Assembly: GCF_030270585.1 (NCBI RefSeq)
Contig: NZ_BSYI01000055.1
Span: 1 to 32,601 of the forward strand
Length of the DNA stretch: 32,601 nt
Origin: Paralimibaculum aggregatum
Lineage (GTDB): Bacteria > Pseudomonadota > Alphaproteobacteria > Rhodobacterales > Rhodobacteraceae
Direction of reading: 5' to 3'
In this document: one piece after another, positions 18,519 to 26,543 of the stretch
Position numbering within the stretch: the first letter of the stretch is position 1
How the letters are laid out: every line of letters begins with the position of its first letter
Notes under the pieces: generated by a model
What the model saw: the letters and a program-made list of their open reading frames with translations, nothing else
Told to the model about the DNA's origin: nothing
The model's database searches: none
Made by a program: the position numbers and the translations under genes

Positions 18519-19004
18519 TCACTCCGCTGCGATTGGCGTGCAGGCCCGTTCGCGGTACAGGCGCGCCGCGGGAAGGTGCGACCAGCCGAAGGCGTGGTCG
18601 CTGTCGCCATGGGTCTTCAGATGCTCGAGCCGGGCGAGCCCTTCCTCGAGGCTCGGACGGTGGCCCGCCGGCACATGCCACATCACGAGATGCCGCTCGC
18701 CGAGCAGCTCGAACCACTCGGCCCGGCGCTCGTAGAACTGGCGGTGGACGGTGCCCCAGACGAAGCGCTCGAGCGCCTCGACGCTCTCCCAGACCGTGAG
18801 ATTGCTCACGAGGCGCGGGTCGCCGCCGATCTTCGTCTCGGTGTTGCCGGTGCCGGGCGCGCCCGAGCCCTGCATCATCCAGACGAAGCCGGGCATGCGC
18901 ATGCCGAGGCCGTTCACCCGGTCGAGCGCGCCGATGAACTCGGCGACCCGCGGATCGTCGGCCTTCGCCACCAGGCGGCCGATGTTGAGCTCGGCGAGAT
19001 GCAT
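18519..19004 (-). CDS. DUF3291-family protein inserted in nuo operon
   Basis: A 161-residue soluble protein matching the DUF3291 pattern: an N-terminal [20 protein letters not shown], then [35 protein letters not shown], and a C-terminal [24 protein letters not shown]. The family is thought to have a ferredoxin-like alpha/beta fold related to antibiotic-biosynthesis-monooxygenase dimers. No activity is known to me, and no cofactor motif is visible. The ATG at 19004 is preferred because GGAG sits six bases upstream and the product then begins MHLAELNIG, as I recall for relatives; an ATG at 19016 would add four residues. It sits between the methyltransferase gene and nuoG with gaps of 15 and 4 bases, so it is co-transcribed with complex I. 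The two inserted genes may form a functional pair. Confidence 0.8.
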   Translation of the reverse strand: MHLAELNIGRLVAKADDPRVAEFIGALDRVNGLGMRMPGFVWMMQGSGAPGTGNTETKIGGDPRLVSNLTVWESVEALERFVWGTVHRQFYERRAEWFELLGERHLVMWHVPAGHRPSLEEGLARLEHLKTHGDSDHAFGWSHLPAARLYRERACTPIAAE

Positions 19005-19019
19005 CCCGGTCTCCATCGC

Positions 19020-19823
19020 TCAGTCCGCCCCCGCCGTGCCGACCTTCGGGCGCCGGGTCATCACCGGCTCCGGCACGCGGCGCTTCTCGAGGATGGCGAT
19101 CGAATCGTAGACATGGATGGCGTGCAGATGGCCCGCCGTCGCCGCGATCCGCTCGCCGCGGCCGTGATACCAGTGATGCATGTCGTCGATCATCACCTTC
19201 AGCCGGTTGTAGAACGCGCCCGGCCAGGCATAGCCGCCGCTGTAGCGCGGCCAGTAGGAGCAGTGCAGGTCCTCGACGAGATAGATGCCGCCCTCGGCGA
19301 GCAGCGGGAACAGCACGTCGAGGCTCGCCTGGATGTGGCGGTTGTCATGGCTGCCGTCGTCGATCACCAGGTCGATGCCGCCCATCTCCTCGACCACCGA
19401 GCGCAGGAACGCCGCATCGGTCTGCGAGCCGATCCGCACCGAGCCCGCCTTGCCGTCATGCACGGCGCAGCTCGGGTCGATGTCGATGCCGTAGATGATC
19501 GCCTCGCTGCCGAAGAAGCGCCGCCAGATCTCCAGGGAGCCGCCATAGGCGACGCCGATCTCGAGGATCCGGATCGGCTTGCCCCGGAGCGGGCCGAAAT
19601 GGCGCTCGTAGATCTCGGGATAATGCAGCCACTTGAGCGCGCGGGCGCCGTCATGGCTGTCATAGATCCGGCCGAACTCGGTGGCCTCGAGCGCCTCGGC
19701 GGGCGCATCGTCGTCGATATAGGTGTTGATATGCCTCGGGCGCGGCAGCAGCTTGCCCCGCACGCGGTGCATCACCTCGACCGGTGTCAGCCTCTCGCCC
19801 TTCCATCGCAGCGTGAACGCCAT
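19020..19823 (-). CDS. Class I SAM-dependent methyltransferase, MycE/TylF-like, inserted in nuo operon
   Basis: A 267-residue protein with a Rossmann-type methyltransferase core. The SAM motif ILEIGVAYGGSLEIW is at 86-100, the acidic ribose-binding residue is in YGIDIDPSCAV (about 111-121), and DLVIDDGSHDNRH (151-163) resembles the metal- and acceptor-binding segment of macrolide sugar O-methyltransferases of the MycE/TylF/CmcI type. GGIYLVEDLHCSYWPRYSGG (178-197) is the characteristic VED-xx-SYW segment. About 80 N-terminal residues have no recognised domain. The natural substrate is unknown: relatives act on sugar or small-molecule hydroxyls, and nothing in the window makes such a molecule. 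It starts 24 bases after nuoF and stops 15 bases before DUF3291. A link to quinone or complex I maturation is only a guess. Confidence 0.82.
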   Translation of the reverse strand: MAFTLRWKGERLTPVEVMHRVRGKLLPRPRHINTYIDDDAPAEALEATEFGRIYDSHDGARALKWLHYPEIYERHFGPLRGKPIRILEIGVAYGGSLEIWRRFFGSEAIIYGIDIDPSCAVHDGKAGSVRIGSQTDAAFLRSVVEEMGGIDLVIDDGSHDNRHIQASLDVLFPLLAEGGIYLVEDLHCSYWPRYSGGYAWPGAFYNRLKVMIDDMHHWYHGRGERIAATAGHLHAIHVYDSIAILEKRRVPEPVMTRRPKVGTAGAD

Positions 19824-19847
19824 CTCGTCGCAGTCCCCCGCCTCGGC

Positions 19848-21143
19848 CTATTCCGCCGCGACCGCGCTCGCGCGGCCTTTCTGCTTCGCCTTGATCCGGT
19901 CCTCGATCTCGTCGCGGAAATGCCGGATGAGGCCCTGGATCGGCCAGGCCGCGGCATCGCCGAGGGCGCAGATCGTGTGGCCCTCCACCTGCTTGGTGAC
20001 GTCGTGCAGCATGTCGATCTCCTCGATCGCCGCGTCGCCGGTCACCAGGCGCTCCATCACCCGCATCATCCAGCCGGTGCCCTCGCGGCAGGGCGTGCAC
20101 TGGCCGCAGCTCTCGTGCTTGTAGAACTTGGCCAGCCGCCAGATCGCCTTGATGACATCGGTCGACTGGTCCATCACGATCACCGCGGCGGTGCCGAGGC
20201 CGGATTTCTGATCCCGCAGCCAGTCGAAATCCATGATCGCGTCGTCCATCGCCGCGGCCGGCAGCAGCGGCACCGAGGAGCCGCCCGGGATCACCGCCTT
20301 GAGGTTCTGCCAGCCGCCGCGGATGCCGCCGCAATGGCGGTCGATCAGCTCGCGGAAGGTGATCGACATCGCCTCCTCGACGACGCAGGGCGCGTTCACA
20401 TGGCCGGAGATCGCGAAGATCTTGGTGCCGGTGTTGTTGGCCCGGCCGATGCCGGCGAACCAGTCCGCCCCGCGGCGCAGGATGGTCGGCACCACGGCGA
20501 TGCTCTCGACGTTGTTCACCGTGGTCGGGCAGCCATAGAGGCCGACGCCGGCGGGGAAGGGGGGCTTCAGCCGCGGCATGCCCTTCTTGCCCTCGAGGCT
20601 CTCGATCAGCGCCGTTTCCTCGCCGCAGATATAGGCGCCGGCGCCATGCGCGAGATAGAGGTCGAAATCCCAGCCCGAGCCGGCGGCGTCCCTGCCGAGC
20701 AGGCCGGCATCGTAGCACTCGTCGATCGCCGCCTGCAGGCATTCGCGCTCGCGGATGTACTCGCCGCGGATGTAGATGTAGCAGGCATTGGCCCCCATCG
20801 CGAAGGAGGCGATCAGGCAGCCCTCGATCAGCGTGTGCGGATCGTGGCGCATGATCTCCCGGTCCTTGCAGGTGCCGGGCTCGGATTCGTCGGCGTTGAC
20901 CACGAGGTAATGCGGCCGGCCGTCGTTGCCCTTGGGCATGAACGACCATTTCAGCCCGGTCGGGAAGCCGGCGCCGCCGCGCCCGCGCAGGCCCGACTTC
21001 TTCATCTCCTCGATGATCGCGTCGCGGCCGCGGGCGATCAGGTCCGCGGTGCCGTCCCAGTGGCCGCGGGCGCGCGCGCCCTTCAGGCTCCGGTCGGCCA
21101 TGCCGTAGAGATTGGTGAAGATCCGGTCCTTGTCAGCGAGCAT
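19848..21143 (-). CDS. nuoF: NADH-quinone oxidoreductase subunit F (NADH/FMN-binding)
   Basis: A 431-residue subunit that binds NADH, FMN and the N3 [4Fe-4S] cluster, and is the electron entry point of complex I. Signatures are the NADH/FMN segment [30 protein letters not shown], the FMN loop [19 protein letters not shown], and the cluster ligands [12 protein letters not shown] with the distal cysteine in HTICALGD. The ATG at 21143 overlaps the nuoE stop as TGATG and lies six bases after a GGGGGA ribosome site; the GTG three bases upstream is less well spaced. The C-terminus ([14 protein letters not shown]) is variable. Confidence 0.96.
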   Translation of the reverse strand: MLADKDRIFTNLYGMADRSLKGARARGHWDGTADLIARGRDAIIEEMKKSGLRGRGGAGFPTGLKWSFMPKGNDGRPHYLVVNADESEPGTCKDREIMRHDPHTLIEGCLIASFAMGANACYIYIRGEYIRERECLQAAIDECYDAGLLGRDAAGSGWDFDLYLAHGAGAYICGEETALIESLEGKKGMPRLKPPFPAGVGLYGCPTTVNNVESIAVVPTILRRGADWFAGIGRANNTGTKIFAISGHVNAPCVVEEAMSITFRELIDRHCGGIRGGWQNLKAVIPGGSSVPLLPAAAMDDAIMDFDWLRDQKSGLGTAAVIVMDQSTDVIKAIWRLAKFYKHESCGQCTPCREGTGWMMRVMERLVTGDAAIEEIDMLHDVTKQVEGHTICALGDAAAWPIQGLIRHFRDEIEDRIKAKQKGRASAVAAE

Positions 21144-22345
21144 CACGAATCCCCCTTGTCGGCGGTCAGCGCCTTGGCCTGCGCCACCCAGTCATCGCGC
21201 AGGATGCGGCCGTTGAACCCTTCGAGATGATAGTCGACCCAGGCGATCTCCCGGTCGCTCCAGGAGGCGATCTGGTCGAAATGGTAGACGCCGAGCCGGT
21301 GCAGCAGCGATTCGAGCTTGGGCCCGATGCCCTTGATCTTCTGCAGATCGTCCGGCCCGCCGTCGCGCGCATCCGCGAGCAGTTCGGGCTTGTCCTCGTC
21401 CGAGGGCGCGACCGGTTCCGCCGGCTCTGCGGCGGCGGGGGCAGGGGCGGCGTCGCCGGTCTCGACCGGCTCGGCGCCGGCCTCCTCGGCCAGGTCGGTG
21501 CCCTCGGGGCGGCCGATGGTCTCGGCCTCGGTGGCCGGGGTCTCCGGGCGGTCGGGCTCGCCATCGGCGGCGACCGGCGCCGGCTCCTCGCCGGGGGCCG
21601 GGCCCTCGGGTTGCGGCGCCGCCTCGGCCGCACCGGCGCTCCGGCCGAGGGCGAGGTCGCTCGCGGTCGGCTCGGTGCCGTCGATGCGCTTCACGGTGTC
21701 GCCGATCTCGGTGGCCAGGGTCACCGAGCCGTTGCTCTCATGCACCTTCGGCACGTCGAGCGAGGTCAGCCCGCTGACCGGCTCGGAGGCGAAGCGGCCC
21801 TTGGCCGAGCCCGGCCGGGGCACCTCGCCGCGGGCGAAGGCATCGAGCAGCTTGCCGAAGCTCGCGGCGTCGAGATCCTCGTAATAGTCCTTGCCGATCT
21901 GCGCCATCGGCGCGTTGGAGCAGGCGCCGAGGCATTCGACCTCCTCCCAGGAGAACTTGCCGTCGGCCGAGAGCGTGTGGGGCTTGGCCGCGATCCGCGA
22001 CTTGCAGACCTCGACCAGCGCCTCCGAGCCGCAGAGCATGCAGGGCGTGGTGCCGCAGATCTGCACATGCGCCACCGAGCCCACCGGCCTGAGCTGGAAC
22101 ATGAAGTAGAAGGTCGCGACCTCGAGCACGCGGATCTCGGCCATGCCGAGCATCCTCGCCACGGTCTCGACGATCGGGCGGCTGATCCAGCCTTCCTGCT
22201 CCTGCGCGCGCCAGAGCAGCGGGATCACGGCGGAGGCCTGCCGGCCCTCGGGATATTTCGCGATCTGGCGCTCGGCCCATTCCGCATTGGCCGGGGTGAA
22301 GGCAAAGCTCTCGGGCTGCTCGTGATGCAGTCTGCGCAGGCTCAT
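21143..22345 (-). CDS. nuoE: NADH-quinone oxidoreductase subunit E with long acidic linker and helix-hairpin-helix-like tail
   Basis: A 400-residue protein. Residues 1-175 are the thioredoxin-like NuoE domain with the N1a [2Fe-2S] ligands Cys97, Cys102, Cys138 and Cys142 ([11 protein letters not shown] and [10 protein letters not shown]). The ordinary subunit ends soon after. Here residues 176-325 form a low-complexity linker rich in Pro, Ala and Glu. Residues 330-395 then form a helix-hairpin-helix-like unit with [20 protein letters not shown] followed by [19 protein letters not shown]. Similar extensions are known to me from Rhodobacterales NuoE. Their role is unclear: the motif type usually binds nucleic acid, but here it may be a protein-contact module. 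The ATG at 22345 is preceded by GAGAGGA. Confidence 0.94.
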   Translation of the reverse strand: MSLRRLHHEQPESFAFTPANAEWAERQIAKYPEGRQASAVIPLLWRAQEQEGWISRPIVETVARMLGMAEIRVLEVATFYFMFQLRPVGSVAHVQICGTTPCMLCGSEALVEVCKSRIAAKPHTLSADGKFSWEEVECLGACSNAPMAQIGKDYYEDLDAASFGKLLDAFARGEVPRPGSAKGRFASEPVSGLTSLDVPKVHESNGSVTLATEIGDTVKRIDGTEPTASDLALGRSAGAAEAAPQPEGPAPGEEPAPVAADGEPDRPETPATEAETIGRPEGTDLAEEAGAEPVETGDAAPAPAAAEPAEPVAPSDEDKPELLADARDGGPDDLQKIKGIGPKLESLLHRLGVYHFDQIASWSDREIAWVDYHLEGFNGRILRDDWVAQAKALTADKGDS

Positions 22346-22373
22346 GGCGTCCTCTCGGTGTCGCGCCGCGGGG

Positions 22374-22715
22374 TCAGTCGATCCGCGCGCAGATATTGGT
22401 CATGATCAGCGGGAACTGGACCGTGTCCTCCTGGCCCGAGCCCACCATCAGGCGGCAGACATAGAGCGGATGGTCCGCACCGTCCGGATGCTCCATCACG
22501 AAGCCGAAGCGGTTCACCGCCGCATCGGTCGCCGGCGCGGTGGTGATCGGCCCGACCACATAGCCCGCCGCGTGCAGCGTGCCGATGGTGGTCTCGGCCG
22601 GGAGCACGTCGCCCTGCGCCGCCGCCGGCAGCGCCGCCTCGGGCTCCGGCGCGGCGGTCTCCTGCGCCAGCGCGGGCGCGGCGAGCAGCGCGAGGGCAAG
22701 GGCCGTGCGGATCAT
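22374..22715 (-). CDS. Small secreted protein of unknown function between nuoD and nuoE
   Basis: A 113-residue protein that I do not recognise. Residues 1-17 form a typical signal peptide ([17 protein letters not shown], then QE). A Pro/Ala/Glu-rich stretch follows to about residue 35, then a compact region with [14 protein letters not shown], a [18 protein letters not shown] segment and a C-terminal TNICARID. Cys87 and Cys109 could form a disulfide in the periplasm. Its ATG overlaps the nuoD stop by four bases and it lies 28 bases before nuoE, so it is made along with complex I although it is exported. Extra frames at this place are known in Rhodobacter-type nuo operons. Those I recall are also small and of unknown function, and I cannot tell whether this one is homologous. 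Confidence 0.8.
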   Translation of the reverse strand: MIRTALALALLAAPALAQETAAPEPEAALPAAAQGDVLPAETTIGTLHAAGYVVGPITTAPATDAAVNRFGFVMEHPDGADHPLYVCRLMVGSGQEDTVQFPLIMTNICARID

Positions 22716-23926
22716 CGGTCGATCTCCCCGAACACGATGTCGAGGCTGCCCAGGATCGCCGAGACATCGGCGAGCTGGTGGCCGCGGCAGATATGGTCCA
22801 TCGCCGCGAGGTGCGGATAGCCCGGGGCGCGGATCTTGCACTTGTAGGGCTTGTTGCTGCCGTCGGAGACCAGATAGACGCCGAACTCGCCCTTCGGCGC
22901 CTCGACCGCGGCATAGACCTCGCCCTCCGGCACCCGGAAGCCCTCGGTATAGAGCTTGAAGTGGTGGATGAGCGCCTCCATCGAGGACTTCATCTCGCCG
23001 CGCCGGGGCGGCGCCATCTTGCCGTCGGTGGTGATCACCGGCGCGCCCTTGCAGTTCGCCAGCCGCTCGAGGCACTGCTTCATGATCTTCACGCTCTCGC
23101 GCATCTCGTCCATGCGGCAGAGATAGCGGTCGTAGCAGTCCCCGTTCTTGCCGACGGGGATCTGGAACTCCATCTCGTTGTAGCACTCGTAGGGCTGCGC
23201 GCGGCGCAGGTCCCAGGCCCAGCCGGAGCCGCGCACCATCACGCCGGAGAAGCCGTAGGCCTGCGCCTCCTCGACGGTGATCACCGCGATGTCGACGTTG
23301 CGCTGCTTGAAGATGCGGTTCTCGGTGAGCAGCTCCTCGAGGTCGTCGCAGACCTGCAGGAACGGGTCGCACCAGTCCGCGATGTCCTCGAGCAGCTCGT
23401 CGGGCAGGTCCTGGTGCACGCCGCCGGGGCGGAAATAGGCGGCGTGCAGCCGCGCCCCGCAGGCCCGCTCGTAGAACACCATGAGCTTCTCGCGCTCCTC
23501 GAAGCCCCAGAGCGGCGGGGTCAGCGCGCCGACATCCATCGCCTGCGTGGTGACGTTGAGGAGGTGGTTGAGGATCCGCCCGATCTCGCAGAACAGCACC
23601 CGGATCAGCTGCCCGCGATAGGGCACCTCGGCGCCGACCAGCTTCTCGATGGCGAGGCACCAGGCATGCTCCTGGTTCATCGGCGCCACATAGTCGAGCC
23701 GGTCGAAATAGGGCAGGTTCTGCAGGTAGGTGCGGCTCTCCATCAGCTTCTCGGTGCCGCGATGCAGGAGCCCGATATGCGGATCGACCCGGTCGACGAT
23801 CTCGCCGTCGAGCTCGAGCACCATGCGCAGCACGCCGTGCGCCGCCGGGTGCTGCGGCCCGAAATTGATGTTGAAGTTGCGGATCCGCTGTTCGCCGGTG
23901 AGGGGGTCCGCCTTGCTGCCGTCCAT
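22712..23926 (-). CDS. nuoD: NADH-quinone oxidoreductase subunit D
   Basis: A 404-residue 49-kDa-type subunit that forms the quinone-binding site with NuoB. Visible segments are [21 protein letters not shown] near the N-terminus (containing the conserved HPAAHG), [18 protein letters not shown], and the C-terminal [18 protein letters not shown] with [14 protein letters not shown]. NuoC and NuoD are separate genes, unlike the E. coli fusion. The ATG at 23926 follows CGGAGAG. The stop overlaps the small secreted ORF by four bases, and an 88-base gap precedes the gene. Confidence 0.96.
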   Translation of the reverse strand: MDGSKADPLTGEQRIRNFNINFGPQHPAAHGVLRMVLELDGEIVDRVDPHIGLLHRGTEKLMESRTYLQNLPYFDRLDYVAPMNQEHAWCLAIEKLVGAEVPYRGQLIRVLFCEIGRILNHLLNVTTQAMDVGALTPPLWGFEEREKLMVFYERACGARLHAAYFRPGGVHQDLPDELLEDIADWCDPFLQVCDDLEELLTENRIFKQRNVDIAVITVEEAQAYGFSGVMVRGSGWAWDLRRAQPYECYNEMEFQIPVGKNGDCYDRYLCRMDEMRESVKIMKQCLERLANCKGAPVITTDGKMAPPRRGEMKSSMEALIHHFKLYTEGFRVPEGEVYAAVEAPKGEFGVYLVSDGSNKPYKCKIRAPGYPHLAAMDHICRGHQLADVSAILGSLDIVFGEIDR

Positions 23927-23964
23927 GCGTTCTCTCCGTGCTCCGCTCAGCCTGCCGACCGCCC

Positions 23965-23984
23965 GCGCCGGCCGTGGCCGGTGC
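23965..23984 (-). promoter_or_regulatory. Strong hairpin in the nuoC-nuoD gap
   Basis: The 88-base gap between nuoC and nuoD contains nine-base arms (GCGCCGGCC / GGCCGGTGC on the plus strand) around a two-base centre. On the transcribed minus strand there is one A/C mismatch. No T tract follows, so it is more likely an RNA-processing or stability element than a terminator. Confidence 0.5.
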
Positions 23985-24014
23985 CCGGGGCCGCGTGCCG
24001 AGACGCGCGATCCA

Positions 24015-24620
24015 TCACGACGTGCCCTGCTTCTCGTCGCCGGGCAGGATGTAGTCGGCCCCCTCCCAGGGGCTCATGAAGTCGAAGGTCCGGTATTCCT
24101 GCACCAGGCTCACCGGCTCGTAGACCACCCGCTTGGCGGTCTCGTCATAGCGGACCTCGGTGTAGCCCGTGGTCGGGAAGTCCTTGCGCAGCGGATAGCC
24201 GCGGAAGCCGTAGTCGGTCAGGATCCGGCGCAGGTCCGGATGGCCCGAGAACAGGATCCCGTACATGTCGAAGACCTCCCGCTCGAACCAGTTGGCCGAG
24301 GGGTGGATGTCGTTGATCGAGGGGATCACGTCGTCCTCGCCGCAGGACAGCTTGACCCGCACCCGGTGGTTCTGCCGCATCGAGAGGAAATGGTAGACCA
24401 CCTCGAAGCGGGTCTCGCGCTGCGGGAAGTCCACCGCGGTGATGTCGATCAGCGTGGTGAAGGCGCAGGCCGGGTTCTCCTGCAGATACTGCACGAGCGC
24501 GTGCAGCCCGGAGCCCGTGGTGAAGACGGTCAGCTCGCCATTGGCGACGCCGTGGCCGTCGACCTCGTCGCTGCGGTTGCTCGCGATCATCTCGCCGAGT
24601 TCGATCAGGGCGTCGGACAT
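24015..24620 (-). CDS. nuoC: NADH-quinone oxidoreductase subunit C
   Basis: A 201-residue 30-kDa-type subunit of the peripheral arm. The family signature is complete: [20 protein letters not shown], then [20 protein letters not shown]. The C-terminal part ([21 protein letters not shown]) is the extension seen in alphaproteobacterial and mitochondrial forms. It carries no cofactor and supports NuoB and NuoD. The ATG at 24620 follows GGAG and lies 12 bases after the nuoB stop. Confidence 0.96.
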   Translation of the reverse strand: MSDALIELGEMIASNRSDEVDGHGVANGELTVFTTGSGLHALVQYLQENPACAFTTLIDITAVDFPQRETRFEVVYHFLSMRQNHRVRVKLSCGEDDVIPSINDIHPSANWFEREVFDMYGILFSGHPDLRRILTDYGFRGYPLRKDFPTTGYTEVRYDETAKRVVYEPVSLVQEYRTFDFMSPWEGADYILPGDEKQGTS

Positions 24621-24632
24621 GGGGCTCCTCCC

Positions 24633-25166
24633 TCAGCGCACGATGGTGCCGGTGCGGCGGATCTTCCGCTGCAACTGCAGGAGGCCGTAGACCAGCGCCT
24701 CCGCCGTCGGCGGGCAGCCGGGCACGTAGATGTCGACCGGCACCACCCGGTCGCAGCCGCGCACCACCGAATAGCTGTAGTGGTAGTAGCCGCCGCCATT
24801 GGCGCAGGAGCCCATCGAGATCACGTAGCGCGGCTCGGGCATCTGGTCGTAGACCTTGCGCAGCGCCGGCGCCATCTTGTTGGTCAGCGTGCCGGCGACG
24901 ATCATCACGTCGGACTGGCGCGGGCTGGCCCGCGGCGCGATGCCGAAGCGCTCGATGTCGTAGCGCGGCATCGAGGCCTGCATCATCTCGACCGCGCAGC
25001 AGGCGAGCCCGAAGGTCATCCACATCAGCGAGCCGGTGCGCGCCCAGTTGATCAGGTCGTCCGTGGAGGTGAGCAGGAAGCCCTTGTCGGCCAGCTCGTC
25101 GGACAGGTTGCGGGCGAGGACGTCCTTGTCCGCACCGGCGATCGCGCCTGCGGTCGTCACTCCCAT
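24633..25166 (-). CDS. nuoB: NADH-quinone oxidoreductase subunit B
   Basis: A 177-residue subunit carrying cluster N2, the last iron-sulfur centre before quinone. Ligands are the tandem cysteines in [10 protein letters not shown], the cysteine in [17 protein letters not shown] and the one in [12 protein letters not shown]. The start is the ATG at 25166 (MGVTTAGAI); it overlaps the nuoA stop by ten bases. The in-frame start seven codons earlier would overlap more and lacks family similarity. Confidence 0.96.
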   Translation of the reverse strand: MGVTTAGAIAGADKDVLARNLSDELADKGFLLTSTDDLINWARTGSLMWMTFGLACCAVEMMQASMPRYDIERFGIAPRASPRQSDVMIVAGTLTNKMAPALRKVYDQMPEPRYVISMGSCANGGGYYHYSYSVVRGCDRVVPVDIYVPGCPPTAEALVYGLLQLQRKIRRTGTIVR

Positions 25167-25522
25167 TCGAGCGCTCCCTTCTTCCACTCATAGGCGAAGC
25201 CGATGGTCAGCACGCCGAGAAACACCATCATCGACCAGAACGCCGTGTCGGACAGGTCGCCGAAGGCGGCCGCCCAGGGAAACAGCATCGCGATCTCGAG
25301 ATCGAAGATGATGAACAGGATCGAGACGAGATAGAAGCGCACGTCGAACTTCATGCGCGCGTCGTCGAAGGCGTTGAAGCCGCATTCGTAGGCGGAGGTC
25401 TTCTCGCTGTCCGGATTCCGGACCGCGAGGATCCAGGCGGCCACGATCAGGAAGAGCCCGAGCCCGATCGCGAGGCCGAGGAAGATCAGGATCGGGAGGT
25501 ATTCGCGGAGCAGTTCGTCCAT
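25157..25522 (-). CDS. nuoA: NADH-quinone oxidoreductase subunit A
   Basis: A 121-residue three-helix membrane subunit and the first gene of the nuo operon. The conserved loop [20 protein letters not shown] contains the quinone-site cysteine, and [15 protein letters not shown] holds the TM2 acidic pair. The ATG at 25522 (MDELLREYL) is chosen because GGGGA lies eight bases upstream; an ATG nine bases earlier would sit directly on that GGGG. The promoter is about 40 bases upstream. Confidence 0.95.
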   Translation of the reverse strand: MDELLREYLPILIFLGLAIGLGLFLIVAAWILAVRNPDSEKTSAYECGFNAFDDARMKFDVRFYLVSILFIIFDLEIAMLFPWAAAFGDLSDTAFWSMMVFLGVLTIGFAYEWKKGALEWE

Positions 25523-25561
25523 GGCGCGCATCCCCGAGGCTGGCTTAAGGCACTGCTGAGA

Positions 25562-25590
25562 GGTCTAATCTCGTGCCCCTTCCACGTCAA
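25562..25590 (-). promoter_or_regulatory. Candidate promoter of the nuo-birA-coaX-rnj operon
   Basis: On the minus strand a TTGACG box (25585-25590) is followed after 17 bases by TAGACC (25562-25567), or TTAGAC at 16. Transcription would begin near 25555, giving a leader of about 33 bases before nuoA. It lies in the only gap upstream of nuoA. No operator is evident. Confidence 0.6.
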
Positions 25591-25657
25591 ACGCTCCGGG
25601 TGCGACACACTCCGCGCCGGACCGCCCGCGCGGCCGCCATTTCGTCGTGAATCGGGG

Positions 25658-26095
25658 TCAGGCCGCCCGGCGCGAGGGCCAGAGCACGGTGCCGAGCGCC
25701 AGCAGCGCCGCGAGCCCGGCAAAGGCCGGCCCGGCGCTGCCGCCGAACAGCAGGAACGGCAGGGCGGCGAAGGCGACCGGCCAGCCCGGCAGCCCGGCAT
25801 CGCGCATGCGCGCCGCGATCATGAAGAGCGCGGCGACGAGATAGAGCGCGAGGAGCAGGGTGGCGGCGACGATGCGGGCATCGGACAGGCCGTGGGCCAG
25901 CATGATGCCGGGCCCGTCGAGCAGGTTGCCGCTCTGATGGATCGCGGCGATCGCGGCGGCGCCGGCGGGGCCGCCGGTGATCGCGAAGAGCCAGGCGACG
26001 GCCATCGCGAAGCCGGCCGTGAGACCGGAGATCATCACGAAGAAGCCGAGCCGGTCGAGGCGGCCGAAATAGACGGAATCCAGAATGCTAGCCAT
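25658..26095 (-). CDS. DUF805-like small membrane protein
   Basis: A 145-residue inner-membrane protein with four hydrophobic segments. The DUF805-like marks are FGRLDRLGFF near the N-terminus and AARMRDAGLPGW between the third and fourth helices, where the family has an ARR-hD-xG-GW pattern. Function is unknown. The ATG at 26095 places the FGR motif about ten residues from the start, as usual. An in-frame ATG at 26206 would add 37 residues, including three cysteines, with no family similarity. Only a weak GAGAG precedes 26095. Both candidate start codons lie in the arms of a 16-base inverted repeat. The gene lies downstream of the tRNA-Asp gene on the same strand. About 67 bases separate its stop from the nuo promoter. 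Confidence 0.8.
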   Translation of the reverse strand: MASILDSVYFGRLDRLGFFVMISGLTAGFAMAVAWLFAITGGPAGAAAIAAIHQSGNLLDGPGIMLAHGLSDARIVAATLLLALYLVAALFMIAARMRDAGLPGWPVAFAALPFLLFGGSAGPAFAGLAALLALGTVLWPSRRAA

Positions 26096-26212
26096 GGCGC
26101 AGCGCTCTCGGTTCTGATCCTGCTTGCTCAAGTCGGCTGCGGGACCGCAGCCGCAGAACGCCAACTTCCGTAAAGGCCACTCAACTGGTGCGCGAGTGGC
26201 TAGCATCCTGGA
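26079..26212. repeat. Inverted repeat (15 of 16 matching) spanning both start codons of the DUF805-like gene
   Basis: TCCAGAATGCTAGCCA (26079-26094) and TGGCTAGCATCCTGGA (26197-26212) are reverse complements except for one base. In the minus-strand transcript the first arm contains the upstream ATG (26206) and the second lies on the annotated start (26095). Pairing would hide the start region; the intervening loop is about 102 bases. Confidence 0.7.
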
Positions 26213-26227
26213 CCGGATTTGGACAAT

Positions 26228-26245
26228 CGCAAATTAACCTTTGCG
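26228..26245. promoter_or_regulatory. AT-rich dyad between tRNA-Asp and the DUF805-like gene
   Basis: A perfect six-base dyad, CGCAAA-ttaacc-TTTGCG, lies in the AT-richer spacer 26213-26349. That spacer holds no gene. The dyad could be an operator or part of the 3' end of the tRNA transcript. No clear -35/-10 pair was found near it. Confidence 0.35.
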
Positions 26246-26349
26246 CGATCCGCAACGGTCTTGTTCTCGGGATTGTTGTATGCAGGACACAGACAGCCGG
26301 CGCTGGATGCGCTGACTGTTGCTCTGTCGTGCTTGGCAGATCCGGGCAG

Positions 26350-26426
26350 TGGCGCGGTTGACGGGGCTCGAACCCGCGACCTCCGGCGTGACAGGCCGGC
26401 ACTCTAACCAACTGAGCTACAACCGC
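26350..26426 (-). tRNA. tRNA-Asp (anticodon GTC)
   Basis: The minus strand reads a full cloverleaf: acceptor stem GCGGTTG/CAACCGC, D arm GCTC-AGTTGGTTA-GAGT, anticodon stem CCGGC/GCCGG around CTGTCAC, and T arm GCGGGTTCGAGCCCCGT. The anticodon GTC is at 26390-26392. The discriminator base is G, as expected for Asp, and CCA is encoded in the DNA (26350-26352). It is transcribed from its own promoter. Confidence 0.97.
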
Positions 26427-26460
26427 AGAGAACTGCGAGCCGCCTCAGCCCGGTAGCGCC

Positions 26461-26489
26461 CAATTAAAGACGCCGGCCGGTGCCGTCAA
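26461..26489 (-). promoter_or_regulatory. Promoter of tRNA-Asp
   Basis: The minus strand has TTGACG (26484-26489), a 17-base spacer and TAATTG (26461-26466). Transcription would start near 26454, leaving a 5' leader of about 28 bases for RNase P to remove. The fit to the sigma-70 consensus is among the best in the window. Confidence 0.7.
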
Positions 26490-26543
26490 GCGGGTCATGG
26501 GCGAAAGATTGCATTTTTGTGGAGCGCCCGATGCCGGCGCCGC

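Noticed and set aside
15437-18799. Plus-strand open frame of over 1,100 codons opposite nuoG and nuoH
   Set aside because: It is antisense to two clear nuo genes and has the His/Arg/Asp/Gly-rich composition of a high-GC shadow frame, with no domain.
18453-21230. Plus-strand open frame of 925 codons opposite nuoF, the methyltransferase and DUF3291
   Set aside because: Shadow frame with the same composition and no recognisable motif; the minus-strand proteins explain the region.
21143-21420. Separate gene for the NuoE helix-hairpin-helix tail
   Set aside because: It is in frame with NuoE through an open linker and has no start or ribosome site of its own.
26079-26426. tRNA-Asp flanked by repeats as an integration (att) site
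   Set aside because: The repeats are inverted and lie outside the tRNA, and no integrase, recombinase or foreign cargo is nearby.
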